Assembly: GCA_029204225.1 (NCBI GenBank)
Contig: CM055105.1
Coordinates: 15,336,632 to 15,400,631 of the forward strand
Source: Diphasiastrum complanatum
Taxonomy: Eukaryota; Streptophyta; Lycopodiopsida; Lycopodiales; Lycopodiaceae
Length of the DNA stretch: 64,000 nucleotides
Reading direction: 5' to 3'
Shown here: positions 11,278 through 22,934 of the stretch, one piece after another
How positions within the stretch are numbered: position 1 is the stretch's first letter
Layout: each line of letters starts with the position of its first letter
Notes under the pieces: generated by a model
Database searches by the model: none
Told to the model about the DNA's origin: nothing
What the model saw: the letters and a program-made list of their open reading frames with translations, nothing else
Made by a program: the position numbers and the translations under genes

Positions 11278-12560
11278 TCATACAAAGAAATCTTGCTGCA
11301 CCTTTTCATCCAGCTTCTTTCTCTTCTTGTCTGGAATGTGTGCATATGCTACACATCTGAAGATACATATGTGGCTTGTTTCCCCACCACACCTCATGTG
11401 GGGTAGTGTGAGGAACGTCTGATTTGCCTCTCCTGTTCTGGCTATAGCTATTGCTTCAACCGATAGTGATCTTGATGCCTTTGAGTAGGCCATCATGCAT
11501 CTTGCTACATCCATGAGAGTCATGTTCTTCCTCTCTACAACACCATTGTGTCGTGGTGTGTGTGCTGCAGTCTTTCTGTGTAGGATTCATTGCTACAGAA
11601 ATCAGCAAATTAGCTCGAGATATATTTTCCACCTTTGTCAGTTTATATCTGTTTGACTTTCTTCTCGGTCCACTTCTCTACCCAGTTTACAAACTCCGTA
11701 AACTTATAAAGTGCCTCCGACTTGTTGTGGATGAAGTAGACAACATCAAAATTACTGAAATCATCAATAAAGGTGATGTAGTATCTTGAGCCTCCTACAG
11801 AAATCACGTCAAGAGGTCCGTAGATGTCCGAATGTATCAACTCCAAGAATTCTATCATCCTGAAGGAGTCCTTTATAAAGGGTGTATGGGACATCTTGAC
11901 TTTATGGCATGCATCATAGGATGTCTTACTGGTTGCATCTTTGATGCTAACACCTGTGAATACACCATGTTGGCTGGCTTTGTACAGCCCCAACATGTCC
12001 ATATGGCATAGTCTCCTATGCCATAGAATGTCCATGGTCTCATGGATCTGATGAGCTTGTTTTGTGGAAAGGCGTACCTTCAGATGATACAGGTTGCCTT
12101 TGCATTTGCCTTGCATAGTAGTGCTGGCATCCACTACGTTGCATGACTCGTCCGTGAATGTCACACGCTTGTCTACATCTACTATCTTTGCAACAGATAG
12201 TAGATCCTTCTATAGCATAGGCACGTACAGGACATCATCTAGTCTCATGTCTCTGTCGTTGGTGTTCATCGATAGCACTCCGATTCTGCTCACTTCATGT
12301 TTCACTCCATCTCCTAGAATGATGTATCTGGAGGAATTTGTCTGCCGAAAGTCATCTATCATTTGTCTTGTTGTCACAAAATGTGATGTAGCACCTAAGT
12401 CAATAACAACGTAACATCGGCTTGAGATGTAGCACAAATATTTGTACACAGATAGGCAAATGGATTGTTGTGTGCTCTCTACTCAACCATCTTCGAAGAC
12501 TCTCGCGCCTCCACGTATGATGAGCTATTAGAGCTCTCCTTCCTACCTTGTGTGTTCTTG
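11278..12560 (-). pseudogene. Copia D: protease and integrase remnant
   Basis: From right to left: a protease whose active site reads VIDLGATSHFV (Asp-Leu-Gly where DSG is usual; 12420-12380), then a GAG-pre-integrase region with LWHRRLCHMDMLGL. Integrase follows with LIHSDIYGPL (first Asp) and YYITFIDDFSNFDVVYF; a C-terminal part (11523-11278) contains a degenerate NRTLMDMARCM-like block. No gag or CCHC knuckle is visible upstream, so the 5' part of the element is lost. Confidence 0.75.
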
Positions 12561-13685
12561 TTCCTGTTGGGAGAAAGAGGGTGTGTCGTGTGTGAGAAAC
12601 GAAAATAGCTCAAAAAGAAAAAGACCACGAAAAAGAAGCGAAACAAGAAACGAACTCGAACAGAAAGTGTTCGTGCGCAGCAGAATGAGCTACATGACTC
12701 TTTCCCTAAGCATGACTACGCCTATCAGAAACGAACAGAACATTAGTGATAGAAATCACGGTCGTTTTGATTACATAGCCAAATGTTAATAAAACACCAG
12801 AAGAGTAATTTGTCGTGAATAGCTAGACAAATAATCAGTCGCGAATGATTCGCAAAAGACAAGACTAAATATTAGTCATCAACAACTAGACTAATATTAA
12901 CTCGCTAAAAAAATAGATTATCAGATTGAGCAACTAGAAGTCAGACAGAATGAAAAGTAAGCAGAACAATATTGACGCAAATCTAAACGCAGAACAAAAG
13001 AGCTGTTATCAAATTAAGTATAACAAAATATACATGTCAATAATGCGGTAGAGCACAAGATAAGGACAAAACCACGTGCTCTACAATGCTAATTCAATGT
13101 GTAAGAGGAATGAACCTGTTTATGACAAATAAAGAATCAATGCACAAGGCATCTACTTCGTCTATCTCTGACAAGCTTCTGATGCTAGATTTACACACCC
13201 TTGATCTTCAATCTCTTAATCAATCTGAATTCGCAAATGGTATTCAGTATATATACATAATGTTACAGGTGTGCAGATGAAGAAAGTACAAAGTGGATGT
13301 GCTGTCTGTAGAAGATCGTGGGTGGTTGCAGTCGTTGTTAAGTCTGTTAGTGCAATTGCATGGGGTGAGCATGAAAAGGGTGCGACGTCAGCCTTTGCTG
13401 AAGTGAATGTCGGTGAAGATACGAATAATGCGTCACTCTGACAAATTGCCTTAGGATTTTATTTACACGGTGCCTTTGCTTCCTAGGATACCTTAGGCAT
13501 TTTGTAAGGCAATGTCGTCTTTTTTGTCTGTCACAAAACACAGTGTTGCAATTCTTTTGTCTTTTCTTTGCTTGTGAGAATTTACATGTAAATATGCAGA
13601 CTGTGTGACAACGTGAGTAAAAATACAGCATGAATGGAGGCAGATTAAAATGGGATTTAGGAGAGTAGAGGAGATAAATCCAACA
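12561..13685 (-). repeat. Putative LTR of a second copia element (E), boundary uncertain
   Basis: On the - strand the sequence starts TGTTGGATTTATCTCC, a common copia LTR start, directly after the purine tract AAGGGGGGG (13694-13686) of the E RNase H region. A TATA-type GTATATATAC lies near 13257-13248. The 3' boundary of the LTR could not be fixed: I see no PBS or matching second LTR. Part of the left half may instead be leader or gag-region DNA of D. Confidence 0.4.
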
Positions 13686-14095
13686 CCCCCCCTTAATTTG
13701 GATCCGTGAATGCCTTGATCTTCAGACTAAGCAATGCACAAAATTTGTTGTGTGCATTAACACTGAATGCTTTCATGAATATGTCTGCAACCATGTCTTG
13801 TGTTCTGCAGTACGTTAAGCTTACCTCTTTGTTGAGAACCTTGCCCCTGATGTAGTGATATCTGATTTCAATGTGCTTACTCCTAGAATGAAATCTAGGG
13901 TTGGCCGATAAGGCAATAGCACTCTGATTATTACATAATAGGGCTGTACTAATACAAATTAATGTCTGACAGTAAATTTATCAACCAAAACGCTTTCTTA
14001 ATAAATTGAGAAGCAGCAATGTATTTTGCTTCTGTAAAAGAAAGTGTGATAGAGGTTTGCTTACAACTGTTCCATGAGATTTGGCTTACCTATCT
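13686..14095 (-). pseudogene. Copia E: RNase H C-terminal remnant
   Basis: Recognisable blocks in order on the - strand are AKYIAASQ, then FHSRSKHIEIRYHYIRGKV and MVADIFMKAF, with stops between them. These are the standard end of a copia polyprotein, next to a purine tract and LTR start. The fragment is truncated at its upstream side near 14090, where + strand gag-like sequence begins. Confidence 0.65.
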
Positions 14096-14640
14096 AAGAT
14101 GGGATGGCAATATCTCACAAGCTTCATCTGAAAGATGAAGAACATGTTCCTATCTTTACACAACAATGGAACAGAAGACGTAGTCTCACAAAAGAAGCAG
14201 CTCACATATCTGCCATGCTCCCTACCAAGGTCATTCCAGATGACCCGGACTCTACTTGTGAAAGATCCTAAAATGAATTTTGACAAAGTTGTCATTAACA
14301 TCAAAGAAGAGGTGGAGGCTTGAGAGCACTATGACGACAAGAACGAGTCAGATCATGCTCTCTATAGCAACAGAGATCAGTCGAAGAAGAAGCCTCAACC
14401 GAGAGTCAACCCAAAGAGGAGATCAGAACCAACAAAACGAGGGAGATCAAGAAGGAAGATGGAAAGGTAGGGGCAAGAGCAAGGAGTAAGGTAGTAAGAG
14501 AAGACCTGCGTCAGATGCAGATGTGACAGCTACACTGTTGATAAACGTTGGCTGAATCCAAAGATCGAGTGTGTACACTGTCGCAAGAAGGGTCATGCTG
14601 CCATGGATTGTTATCAGAATCCAAGGAACTGTTGGATTTA
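14096..14640 (+). pseudogene. Copia gag fragment with CCHC zinc knuckle
   Basis: A gag-like region in several frames is followed by a basic stretch and the zinc knuckle CVHCRKKGHAAMDC (C-x2-C-x4-H-x4-C, codons at about 14569-14610). In a working element this binds the RNA genome. Stops near 14324, 14470 and 14490 show decay. The fragment ends at TGTTGGATTTATATC (about 14633), which resembles an LTR start. Confidence 0.6.
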
Positions 14641-14699
14641 TATCTTCAGTACTAGATTTTCAACCTAAGTCACTCATAGTTTTTCCTATCACTTTGACT

Positions 14700-14940
14700 A
14701 GTCCTCTACATGGATTCCCAAGGGAAAGTCAGTCCTATCATGGACAAGCTTGATGGAGCCAATTATGAAAACTGTACTAATGGCTAAAGAATTGTATGAC
14801 GTTGTTATAGGTGCAGAAGAGAAACCCGAAGCAGACGACGCATCAATCGCCAGATGGAAGCTGAAGGATGGAAAGGCTTTCACGTTGATCATCCTCAACA
14901 TTATAGATACTCAGATCGGCCACGTATCCGAGGCTTAGAC
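14700..14940 (+). pseudogene. Copia gag N-terminal fragment
   Basis: DKLDGANYEN-type sequence in one frame and MAKELYDVVIGAEEKPEADD ... WKLKDGKAFTLIIL in another are typical of the start of copia Gag (DUF4219/UBN2 type). It lies downstream of the zinc-knuckle fragment, the reverse of the natural order, so the two come from different copies or from a rearrangement. Confidence 0.55.
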
Positions 14941-14983
14941 AAATGTAGTTTCATTTTTCATTGGTTCCTCCATGTTGTGTATT

Positions 14984-17399
14984 TCAATGAAATGTTGCTC
15001 GTGCTTGCCAATGTGACTTCTCCATCCCTTGTGATGACCATACACTCAAGCTTCCATATGTATTTGCAAAAAATGTTGTATGATCTCTTAGTATGTGCTG
15101 CATATGTCAAAATCATAATGTTAGTCTTATGTTTGGATCTAAATATATATGAAAATTTGAAAGCATTTTGAAAAAAATTTATACTAACCATGTAATGAGT
15201 GATGTGATCTTCTCCCCATGCTTTTGATATTGCATCAACAAACTCGACACAAGTCCTTTGGACAACTTTCTTATCAATATTAGAGTATTTTTCTTTTCTT
15301 AAAATAGCAATCATACTATTAAGCTTTTTTCCATACATCAACTTTTAGTACTCTGGTTTTGCCGTCTTTCTCAAAGTCCTGAGTGGCAGCAATAATATCT
15401 GTCCAGACTGAGTGTTGAATATTAGAAGCCTTACCAGTATGATTTGATAGAAAACGACATGCTTTTGCTCCTCCTATGCTTGGCTTAGTTGGCATGTTCC
15501 CATTCTTTCTTGAAAGCTTTTCATCTTTTTGAATTTTGACATGTCCTTTATGGAGTCATGCTTTTGATAAAACATCTTCTAATTGAGAGATAGCTTCCTT
15601 TGCTAATGATGCTGGCTTAGTATTCCAAGCAAAAACTATATGAAGATTAATGATCTTTTCTATTAATCTAACTTCTGCATGAAGAGTGCAAACATGCACA
15701 TTTTTTAAAGGGATAGGCAACATAGGCTTCCAGTTTGGATCTGCATATTCTCTAGTAATTCTTGTACTCCTAGTTACATCTTTTGCCATTTTCATGCACT
15801 ACAAACAAGGGTGTTTTGATGTAGCACCGTGAGAGACATTATACATACATTTCAATGTTTTCAAATCACTTGCTAAGTGCCATTCAACATTGAAGTCTTC
15901 AACTCCTGGAACATTGAGAAGTCCTCCATCCATATGGTCCTTGATGATCCTAGGATAAGATGTCCTTGAGAATATCCATGATAATATATCATGATTCTCT
16001 TTCAGCACCTGTCCAAAGAATTAATCAGACTTTTTACAATGTATTAATACTATCAAATGAATGTAATGTAATAATGAGGCTAGTTACCTGAAATGCTGCC
16101 AACCACCATATATCATTTTCTGACTGGACACTGAATTTAAAATCTTCTTGGTTCTCTGTTTGTGATAGAGCACCATTCATGAGAGTTATACTAACCCTTT
16201 CCATCTTCTGCCCTTTCACAATTTATGACTCATCTAATTTAAGTACTATGATTATTTTGTCATTCACCTTTATATCATAGAATGTGACGATGTATCTCAG
16301 CAAGTAATTTAGATCAACAAATAAATTGTTTGATGAATTATAGAATATCGATCTTCCATCAGTTTCATACACCTCCTCAATATGAAATGGAGTTGCAGTA
16401 ATCTTATGCATACCTATGTTTAATGTATCCCTCTCTTTCTTCAAGTGATATGTCCTAGGGATTGGGAACTTTTCTAATTTGAACTTGCTTAAAAGCTTCT
16501 CTAATTAGTTTAAATATTGTTGCATATGCTTCCCTACTTATACCTACAAAATCACAAGCACCCTGAACTATAGTCCTATCTAAAATATTTTGAATGTCCA
16601 CCATCAAAGACTCTGCTATTTTACACTTTACATTTTTGTTCATCATGATACGCTCAGTGGATTTGCAAGTCAATATTGTGTCCAATGACATTCCTAGTGA
16701 AGCATTGTCTTTACTATTCTGAGGAGCTAATAATGCAGATCTGCAAAAAAAACAAATAGTTAACAAAATATCACCACAGCTGAAATTAAATCCAAATGTC
16801 ATTGAAAAACTTACAAAATTCAGAATATGCTTACTTGAATGCACGAATCCTTCTATTTCGATGACCTCCTTTTGAAAGCGTTTGAATATCCTTGCAACTT
16901 TGTCGCTTTCGCTTCTTACTTTCAGCCTTCTTCTTTGCCAAATCCACATTCTTCAATAATTGTAAGTTTTCAATACGAATAGACTGTAAGACTAATTGCA
17001 TTTGCTCTAGTCCTAATTTGATATTGATTGTTATCTTCTGTAATGATTAATTATTTTTTTTAAGTTGTTCATTTTCTTCTAACGTCTTTTGGAGATGACA
17101 ATCTCTATTCTGACAATAAGAGGATATCCAAATTAACTCATCTTCTAAAAAGTGACTTTATTAATATAAAATTGTTTTCCATGGTTTTGCAATCTTTCAC
17201 AATATCCTAGTAATCCACTATGCCCATTGCATATCCATGTAACTAAATGAGTTATTGAAGAGAATGTGGGAAGTGTCAAAGTGCTTGGATCTTGTGGATA
17301 TAATGTTCCATCTGTCCACAAATCCAAGTTTTTCTTTCCTTCTGCCCTGTAACGAGAACGATCTTCAGCAGATATTTGAACTCCTTTGCCTCCTCTTCT
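14984..17399 (-). pseudogene. Multi-exon transposase-like gene (unclassified, candidate DDE), decayed
   Basis: Four exons are supported by GT-AG junctions that keep frame: 17399-16835, 16740-16088, 16008-15189 and 15097-14984 (introns of 94, 79 and 91 nt). The N-terminal exon contains a coiled-coil stretch and a basic ESKKRKR cluster. Exon 2 has LKLDES, exon 3 LASDLKTLK and a C-x2-C pair near GATSKHPC, and exon 4 SQGMEKSHWQAR. The Asp, Asp and Glu of these motifs (codons 16234-16232, 15867-15865, 15022-15020) are candidate catalytic residues of an RNase H-like nuclease, by resemblance to transposon-derived proteins I recall from animals and fungi. Internal stops lie at 17049, 16225, 15801 and 15558, the reading ends at a stop at 14986, and homopolymer frameshifts lie near 17149, 16471 and 15328. 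Exon 1 may not be the true first exon. No terminal inverted repeats were found. Confidence 0.55.
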
Positions 17400-18415
17400 C
17401 TACAAAGGTGCCAAATCAATAGGGATATCCACATGTAGATGATATAATGTCATTATCAAAAAAATAATAGAGTAATCAATTGCATCAAAGTACTATGACT
17501 AGATTCTATGAAGCAAAACAAAATACTCATCTTTGATTATATTATATACTATGTACAATCAATCCAATCTCCATGCTTGTATGCTTGATTCAAATTTGAA
17601 AATGCCGCTCATTTTTTCATTCCAATAGGTAGTTGGCGCTCATATTTCCATTCTCGTGGAAGGAATGCATATGGAAACATTTTGCAATTTTTCCTGATTC
17701 GAATTTGGGGACGGTGGTCATATTCTAGATCCAATAAAAATATTGCCCTTTTCGTAACCAATGGAGGGAATATTTTTGAATTTAGTCAAGTTATATAGCG
17801 AACTGTTAACAATTCTAAACTGTGACTATAGACACTGTGGTTAGATCATTGGGAGTTGGGGAGGCCTTGGGAGTGGTGTGGGCAAGCAAATAAACAATAT
17901 TGTTTTTTTTATTTTAATATTTTTGTATATCCTGCATGGTCGTTAAAGGGTCTTTTTGATAATCTCTATATAGATTGTTACAAAGAAACATCATAGTTCT
18001 AAGCAAAAAAAACACTCCTATTTTCATACTTTGACAAAACGAAAATTACTCTATGCATATAAGTACATATAAATAATGCAACTTGCAAGACATGGAAAGC
18101 CAATACATACCATCAGTGTCGAATCTTCCGTTTGGCCAGCTATGGACAGCAGGTCGAGTGTCCCAAATCAATCTTCCTAAAATTGTCCCATCATTATGTA
18201 GCAGTTAACTGGGATCTCAGTCCACAGGTATCAGTGCTCAATTGTCATACACCATGATAATAGCTTTTAGCTCTCAATACTCAAGTTGCAACACTCCCAG
18301 CACGCACATAAAACAATATTTAGTGTAGGAGACATCCATGAAGACAACATTTATGAGGCCAATAGGTGATCAGCTGAAAGGATGATGCTATCGTTCAACT
18401 TCATACTCAACATCA
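17400..18415. other. Unassigned DNA upstream of the transposase-like gene
   Basis: It holds a plausible splice acceptor CTTTGTAG at the 17399/17400 border, so an earlier exon may lie to the right, but I could not identify one. The rest is AT-rich with no recognised motif. Confidence 0.35.
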
Positions 18416-18712
18416 TTACATGTTCAGAGATGGAGGCATTTTACAACCATACTTCGCAAAATTGTGAAAATCGAGGTCTTCTTTTGTAATAGAGCTTTGT
18501 GTACTTTCTTCAGAGCCAGCTTTTTTAGCAATAGCAAGCACTCCCTCCAGCACTTTAGAATTGCTTATACCTCCAACAATCACTGTTCTTGTAGACCTTT
18601 GCTTTACGGAACTTTGTACAGCTTCGCTTGAAAAGCTGATGATCTTGCTTTGGCAAAGACTTTGCTTCAATAAGGTTATCTTGTTTGGGCTTTCCATTGA
18701 TAAGAATGTCAA
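18416..18712 (-). pseudogene. Fragment resembling an RBM28/NOP4-type nucleolar RNA-binding protein
   Basis: Within a 98-codon open frame, codons 38-91 (about 18601-18440) read RSTRTVIVGGISNSK ... ITKEDLDFHNFAKYGCK. The combination RTVIxGGL...N, an acidic (K/R)E(E/D)L(D/E)FH and DGCK-like ending at this spacing is what I recall from the linker before the second RRM of plant RBM28/NOP4-like proteins. No complete RRM is visible on either side. It appears to be a displaced exon-sized gene fragment. This is recognition by eye only and needs a protein search. Confidence 0.45.
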
Positions 18713-19203
18713 TAGCTTTCAAGCCATCTGTTCTCAACTGTTGAAAATCAACTCTTTTTCTGTGCATCATCCGTAGTAGGATCTAGAAGTATTTTGTCTC
18801 CTATATAGTCAGTTGCTCTAGAAGCTCGTAGTACTTCATTTGCACATCAAACCATCAGCCTTGCGTGGGATAGTTATCTCCCATACGAATCCTACTGCTG
18901 AAAATAATTCTCTTAAGGTTTGTTCTTTTACCTGGAACAGTAGATTGCGAACTATCAGCCTCCACTTCTTTGGACTTGAACGCTAATTTCCAGCCAACTG
19001 ATGAGCCCAGATTAGACAACCTTTTACTTGTTGATGATGAAGTGCTGCTACGGCCTGATTAGCTGATCTGACAGAAGTATGCCCTATGGAAACAATGGGC
19101 ATGGAGGAGCAATGGGTCTCTCTGGTACCATCAGACGACTCATTTTGTTAAACACATCACGTACATTATGTCACTTTCTCCAAAGTTCAAACCACATAAT
19201 CAG

Positions 19204-19305
19204 CTTCTTGGCATTCATGCCGTCCATTTCAGTTAGAAATTTTTTTATAGCATTATCTGTAGCACGTTCTGCATGTCCTTCACTGGTTTTCACTGGTCCC
19301 ACGCT
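19204..19305 (-). pseudogene. CDC48-like AAA-ATPase fragment
   Basis: The 34 codons read SVGPVKTSEGHAERATDN ... LTEMDGMNAKK. The block LTEMDGMNAKK is the strongly conserved segment of the AAA+ ATPase CDC48/p97, and the preceding Ser-Val-Gly and (A)ER/DR spacing also fit. The characteristic continuation (IIGATNRP) and the Walker motifs are absent. It is an isolated piece, likely carried by a transposable element or inserted during repair. It lies on the same strand as the RBM28-like piece. Confidence 0.55.
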
Positions 19306-19943
19306 GGGTGGTTATGGAATCAAGCTCGTAAACAAAACAGTTCACAGACTGCAGACTGCCTTGCTTACCTCAGGTGGCTTTTAGATGGCCCATAGATCAA
19401 CGTGCACACATACTAGTGCTCAGAGAGCAATCAAATTTTACCATGTTTTTCTTTTTCAAAATACTGCTCAGCTGGTCAAGATGTGTTCAAGAGATAGCGA
19501 TTAGTTCCCTTCCATGTTCATTTCCGATCTTTGCTCAGATAGCAGGCAATAATGATAAAGGTGCCAAGGCTACTTTATTTCAACACATAATGGCCTTGAG
19601 ATTGCTACTTTTGTTAGCGGAAAATTTGCAATGAGGCAGCTAGTCTGATACTGCCAAAAAGGTTAGCAACTGAGAACTATGTCTCGGAGCCCACACTCGC
19701 TGGAAATCACAAACTATTTTCCACCGCTGCATTTTGTGGCTATGCTAGCATGTTCAACCGCACACACAAATCTCTAGTATCTACTCCATAGATCAAGAGA
19801 AGTCTGAGACTACAATTCAGTCTTCATCACTTGAGATTCCATACTGAAACACCTTGAAAATCAGTTTAGTTATTGCAGGTTGTAAGTCGGTGAAGGATGA
19901 TACAAATTTCACTTCCGCAAACCAATTTTCTGTCAACTCCTAA

Positions 19944-20336
19944 TCATATATTGTGAAGCCCAGAAGATAAGGTGATGTTTCCTGATGTTATAATGTGTAC
20001 TGGTGATTGTTCTGGGGATCCCCCGGCAGGAGCTAAGATGGGTGCTAGTGGAGCAGGTGCAGGTGCAGGCATTATTGGATGTGGAGCAGGAGCATGAACT
20101 GGATGCGGTGTAGGTGCAGAGGCTCGGGTTTTGAAATAAGGAGAAGGTGCATGTGCTTTGATGCAGGGAGAGGTGCAGGAGTTGGATACTTCCACCAATA
20201 TGGTGATGGTGCTGGTGACTTGGAATATAGCGAGCTTTGGCGATGGTGGAAGAGCTTTTGCAGATGGCATTGGAGGGAGCATTTGAGAGAGATAGAGAGG
20301 CACGTTACATTTAATCATAACAAAAAAAGTGGTCAA
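19944..20336 (-). other. Pro/Ala-rich open frame, possible captured fragment
   Basis: The 130-codon frame has a hydrophobic start and a tract of HAPAPHP/APAPAPLAP repeats typical of extensin or arabinogalactan-type wall proteins, but no diagnostic domain. Low-complexity codons alone can produce this. It is on the same strand as the two gene-like fragments to its left and may share their origin. Confidence 0.25.
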
Positions 20337-20516
20337 TAAATAAAAAAGTGGCTAGTTTTAATATGCACCACTGCCATGGCGAATGTATATGCATGCATGG
20401 GGAGGAGGGCCATGCATCATGTTCAAAAAAATTGTATGCATGGGTGAGGGGTGGAGGATGCATCAGATCCCTCACCCATGCACAAAAGTGTATGTAAGTT
20501 TATATATATATATATA

Positions 20517-20548
20517 CTAGTAAAGAGTGCCCGTCGATGACGGGCAAT
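20517..20548 (-). mobile_element. Helitron 3' terminus (H1)
   Basis: On the - strand the order is a perfect 17-nt hairpin (GCCCGTC, 3-nt loop, GACGGGC; 20545-20529), a short spacer, CTAG (20520-20517), then T. This is the Helitron 3' end signature (subterminal hairpin plus CTRR, insertion before T). The element body would lie to the right. Its 5' TC end was not identified. Confidence 0.65.
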
Positions 20549-20559
20549 GGCGACCGATT

Positions 20560-21050
20560 TAGGTGGCGGTCGATGATTTGGAAATTCAGTATGTCGTTGA
20601 CGTCCGACGCTGATTTTTCGATCTAGGTGGCGGTGGTCTCTATGCGGCCTAATTGCGGTGCTTACATGGCGATCCTTATGCGGTCCCTTTGCGGCCTATA
20701 TGCGGTCCCTATGCGGTCTATATGCGGCCGATGATCTAGTGAAATGCGTGTCCTAAAGGACCACAAATGGCGTAAATGCAGTACCTATGCAGCCTAATAG
20801 CGGTCCTGGTGCGGTCCTTGTAGTGAGGTTGCGGTCCTTATGTGGTCCTTGTAGTGCGGTCCTTATGCAGTCCTTGTAGTGAGGTCGCAAGCACCTCCTT
20901 TGTTCAAAAAACTCCTTGAGACGGAGAGAGAGAGAGAGACACCTTATGCGGTCAACGTTGCCTTCGTTTGCGGTGAAATGCGTGGCCTAAAGGACCAAAA
21001 ATGGCCTAAATGCGGTCCCTATGCGGGATTAAGGGAGGGGCCGCAAACAC
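20560..21050. repeat. Degenerate GCGG-rich short repeats inside H1
   Basis: Many imperfect copies of TATGCGGTCC and close variants (GCGGCC, GCGGTCCTTG) are spaced about 10-20 bp apart. The unit is too variable for a precise period. The repeats lie just inside the 3' end of Helitron H1. Confidence 0.55.
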
Positions 21051-21084
21051 CTCCTTTGCGGTCATTTGGGAGGGGTCAACAACG

Positions 21085-21210
21085 GCCCATGAGAACCGTG
21101 AACAACGGCTCGTGAGAACCGATAGCATCCGAGAGAGAGAGAGAGAAGGCTTCGTGAGAACCGTGAGTGTGAGAGAGAGAGCATCGTGAGAACTGTGAGA
21201 ACCAAGAGCA

Positions 21211-21275
<65 letters not shown>
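21085..21275. repeat. GAGAACCGTGAG repeats and a (GA)n microsatellite
   Basis: Several copies of GTGAGAACCGTGAG-type units lead into an uninterrupted (GA)n run at about 21214-21274. Shorter GA runs lie at 20925-20938 and 21133-21146. Ser-Leu frames across this run are artefacts of the dinucleotide repeat. Confidence 0.85.
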
Positions 21276-21584
21276 ATTATGTGTACAGTGCACTTTAAAT
21301 CTTAAAAAAAAAAACGATTTGATTGAGTTATTTAAATTCATTATGCTATAAGAGAAAGAGGAGATAGCTATGTGGTTATTTCTGAGATGATTAAGTGCAT
21401 TTTTATCTATAATTAAAAATATGGTTAATTTTCTTTGTATGTCTGATTTTGCTCATATGAAAAAGTCTACTTAATTGTTTTACCATGAATTTTGTAAAAT
21501 TATTTTGAAGGAAGTATATATTGCATTATGTTGACCGATATTGTAAATTCCTAAAAAAATGCTTCTACAAGCAATGAGATTGAA
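21276..21584. other. AT-rich spacer
   Basis: No recognised motif; it lies between the GA repeat and the Helitron Rep remnant. Confidence 0.4.
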
Positions 21585-22135
21585 GTGCTTATGCCTATAG
21601 ATGATACCCCGAGCAACAGAATGCATGACATCATATCGCACTCCATTCAGGATGGTTTGCAGCATCTCACAGAGCACCATTCATCGTACGATGCCTTCCA
21701 TTTTGTCCTCCTCTTTCCTTGCGGTACCGATGGGTGGTATCGGGGGATTCCACATATGCATATCAAGGATGTTGCACGTGCTAATGATCATGATGTTCAT
21801 GATGGTATACGTTCAGATGCTCCTAAAGAGCAATTAGAGTTGTCACCATTCGAGAGTTTTACAGCTCCAATTTATAGGTACGAGCAAAGCATGTTTCACC
21901 TATACATTTGGGTGGAAGGCTGTTGCAAGAGTATGTGTGTGACGTGGTAACAAAAATGGTACAAAACAACATGAACTACATTTATAACAATCGAGATAGA
22001 TTTCATAGAGAGATTCACAGTGGCATCATTGATGCCCATGGAGCTCATTCTGCTACTTTTTGGCTTTTGTGGGGAAAAAGGCATAACATTCATAGTTTGC
22101 AATCCTTTGTGAACGAAGATCACTACAATATATGA
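21585..22135 (+). pseudogene. Helitron Rep/helicase N-terminal region remnant
   Basis: The block HSSYDAFHFVLLFPCGTDGW corresponds to the conserved Y(D/E)PLxYPLLFPxGExGW element of Helitron-encoded Rep/helicase proteins (Helitron_like_N). After a frameshift near 21905, GGRLLQEYVCDVVTKM and NNMNYIYNNRDRFHREI match the next part of that domain (RLxQQYxVDxYxKIExxRLxYI). The His-U-His nickase motif and helicase domain are missing. This is good evidence that autonomous Helitrons existed in this genome. Confidence 0.7.
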
Positions 22136-22934
22136 ATCAATATTGACAAGGGAAATAATGCCTGACCATTAGAATCAAGGATCAAGCTAGCCGTAGTCCT
22201 CCACGTATGATTGCTGAAAGCAGGTCGAAATGATCTTGCATTATGACTGCCGATTAAGAAAACGTGCTCAAAGTGGCTTTAGAATGTAAAATACTTATAG
22301 TAGAGTTATTGGCAGCCATAGTTGCCTTAAGGTTCAACATTTGTAGACAACCACAAAGCAAGGTAGTGCTGCTTCGGAATTGTAGACAACAAGATCATGC
22401 ACACACACACACACAATGACAGATTGTGCTCTCATTCTCTCTCATTCTCTCTCTCTCTCTCTCTCACAAACACACACACACACACACACACACACATTAC
22501 TAGATTCTATTGAACTATTTGTTTGGATTTAGGATTTTCGTAAGTAACTGCTAAAAATGCTTTTATCAATAAAAGTATTAAAATAATGACATCAATTCAA
22601 AAAGTCATAACTGCAAAAAAAGAATTTCTCTTCGAGCTGATTCCAACAAGTATATGCATGACCATATTTGATTTTAGTTTGACTGAGATTTTTAAAGATC
22701 CTACTCCGATAGATAAAGTTTTATGGCATTTACGAAATTTCTTAACCTTCTTTCAAGTTAAATATCTATGAGCTCCGATTCGAGTGATGTAGAAAGCAAT
22801 ATTGCTCTATTTTTTTGAGTTCTTTGCATTGACTATATGAATGATGTGGCCCATAATCAAGCATATAGGCCTATTATCTTTCTCACATTGAATTGATACT
22901 AAAAGCCTAGTTACTCAATTCTAAGCAAGCTAAT
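22136..22934. other. Unassigned DNA with CT/CA microsatellites
   Basis: It contains (CA)n at about 22398-22414 and a (CT)n-(CA)n compound run at about 22430-22496. Otherwise no gene or element was recognised. Confidence 0.5.

Noticed and set aside
21006-21341. Long Ser-Leu-rich frames
   Set aside because: They are translations of the (GA)n/(CT)n microsatellite, open in several frames for that reason alone.
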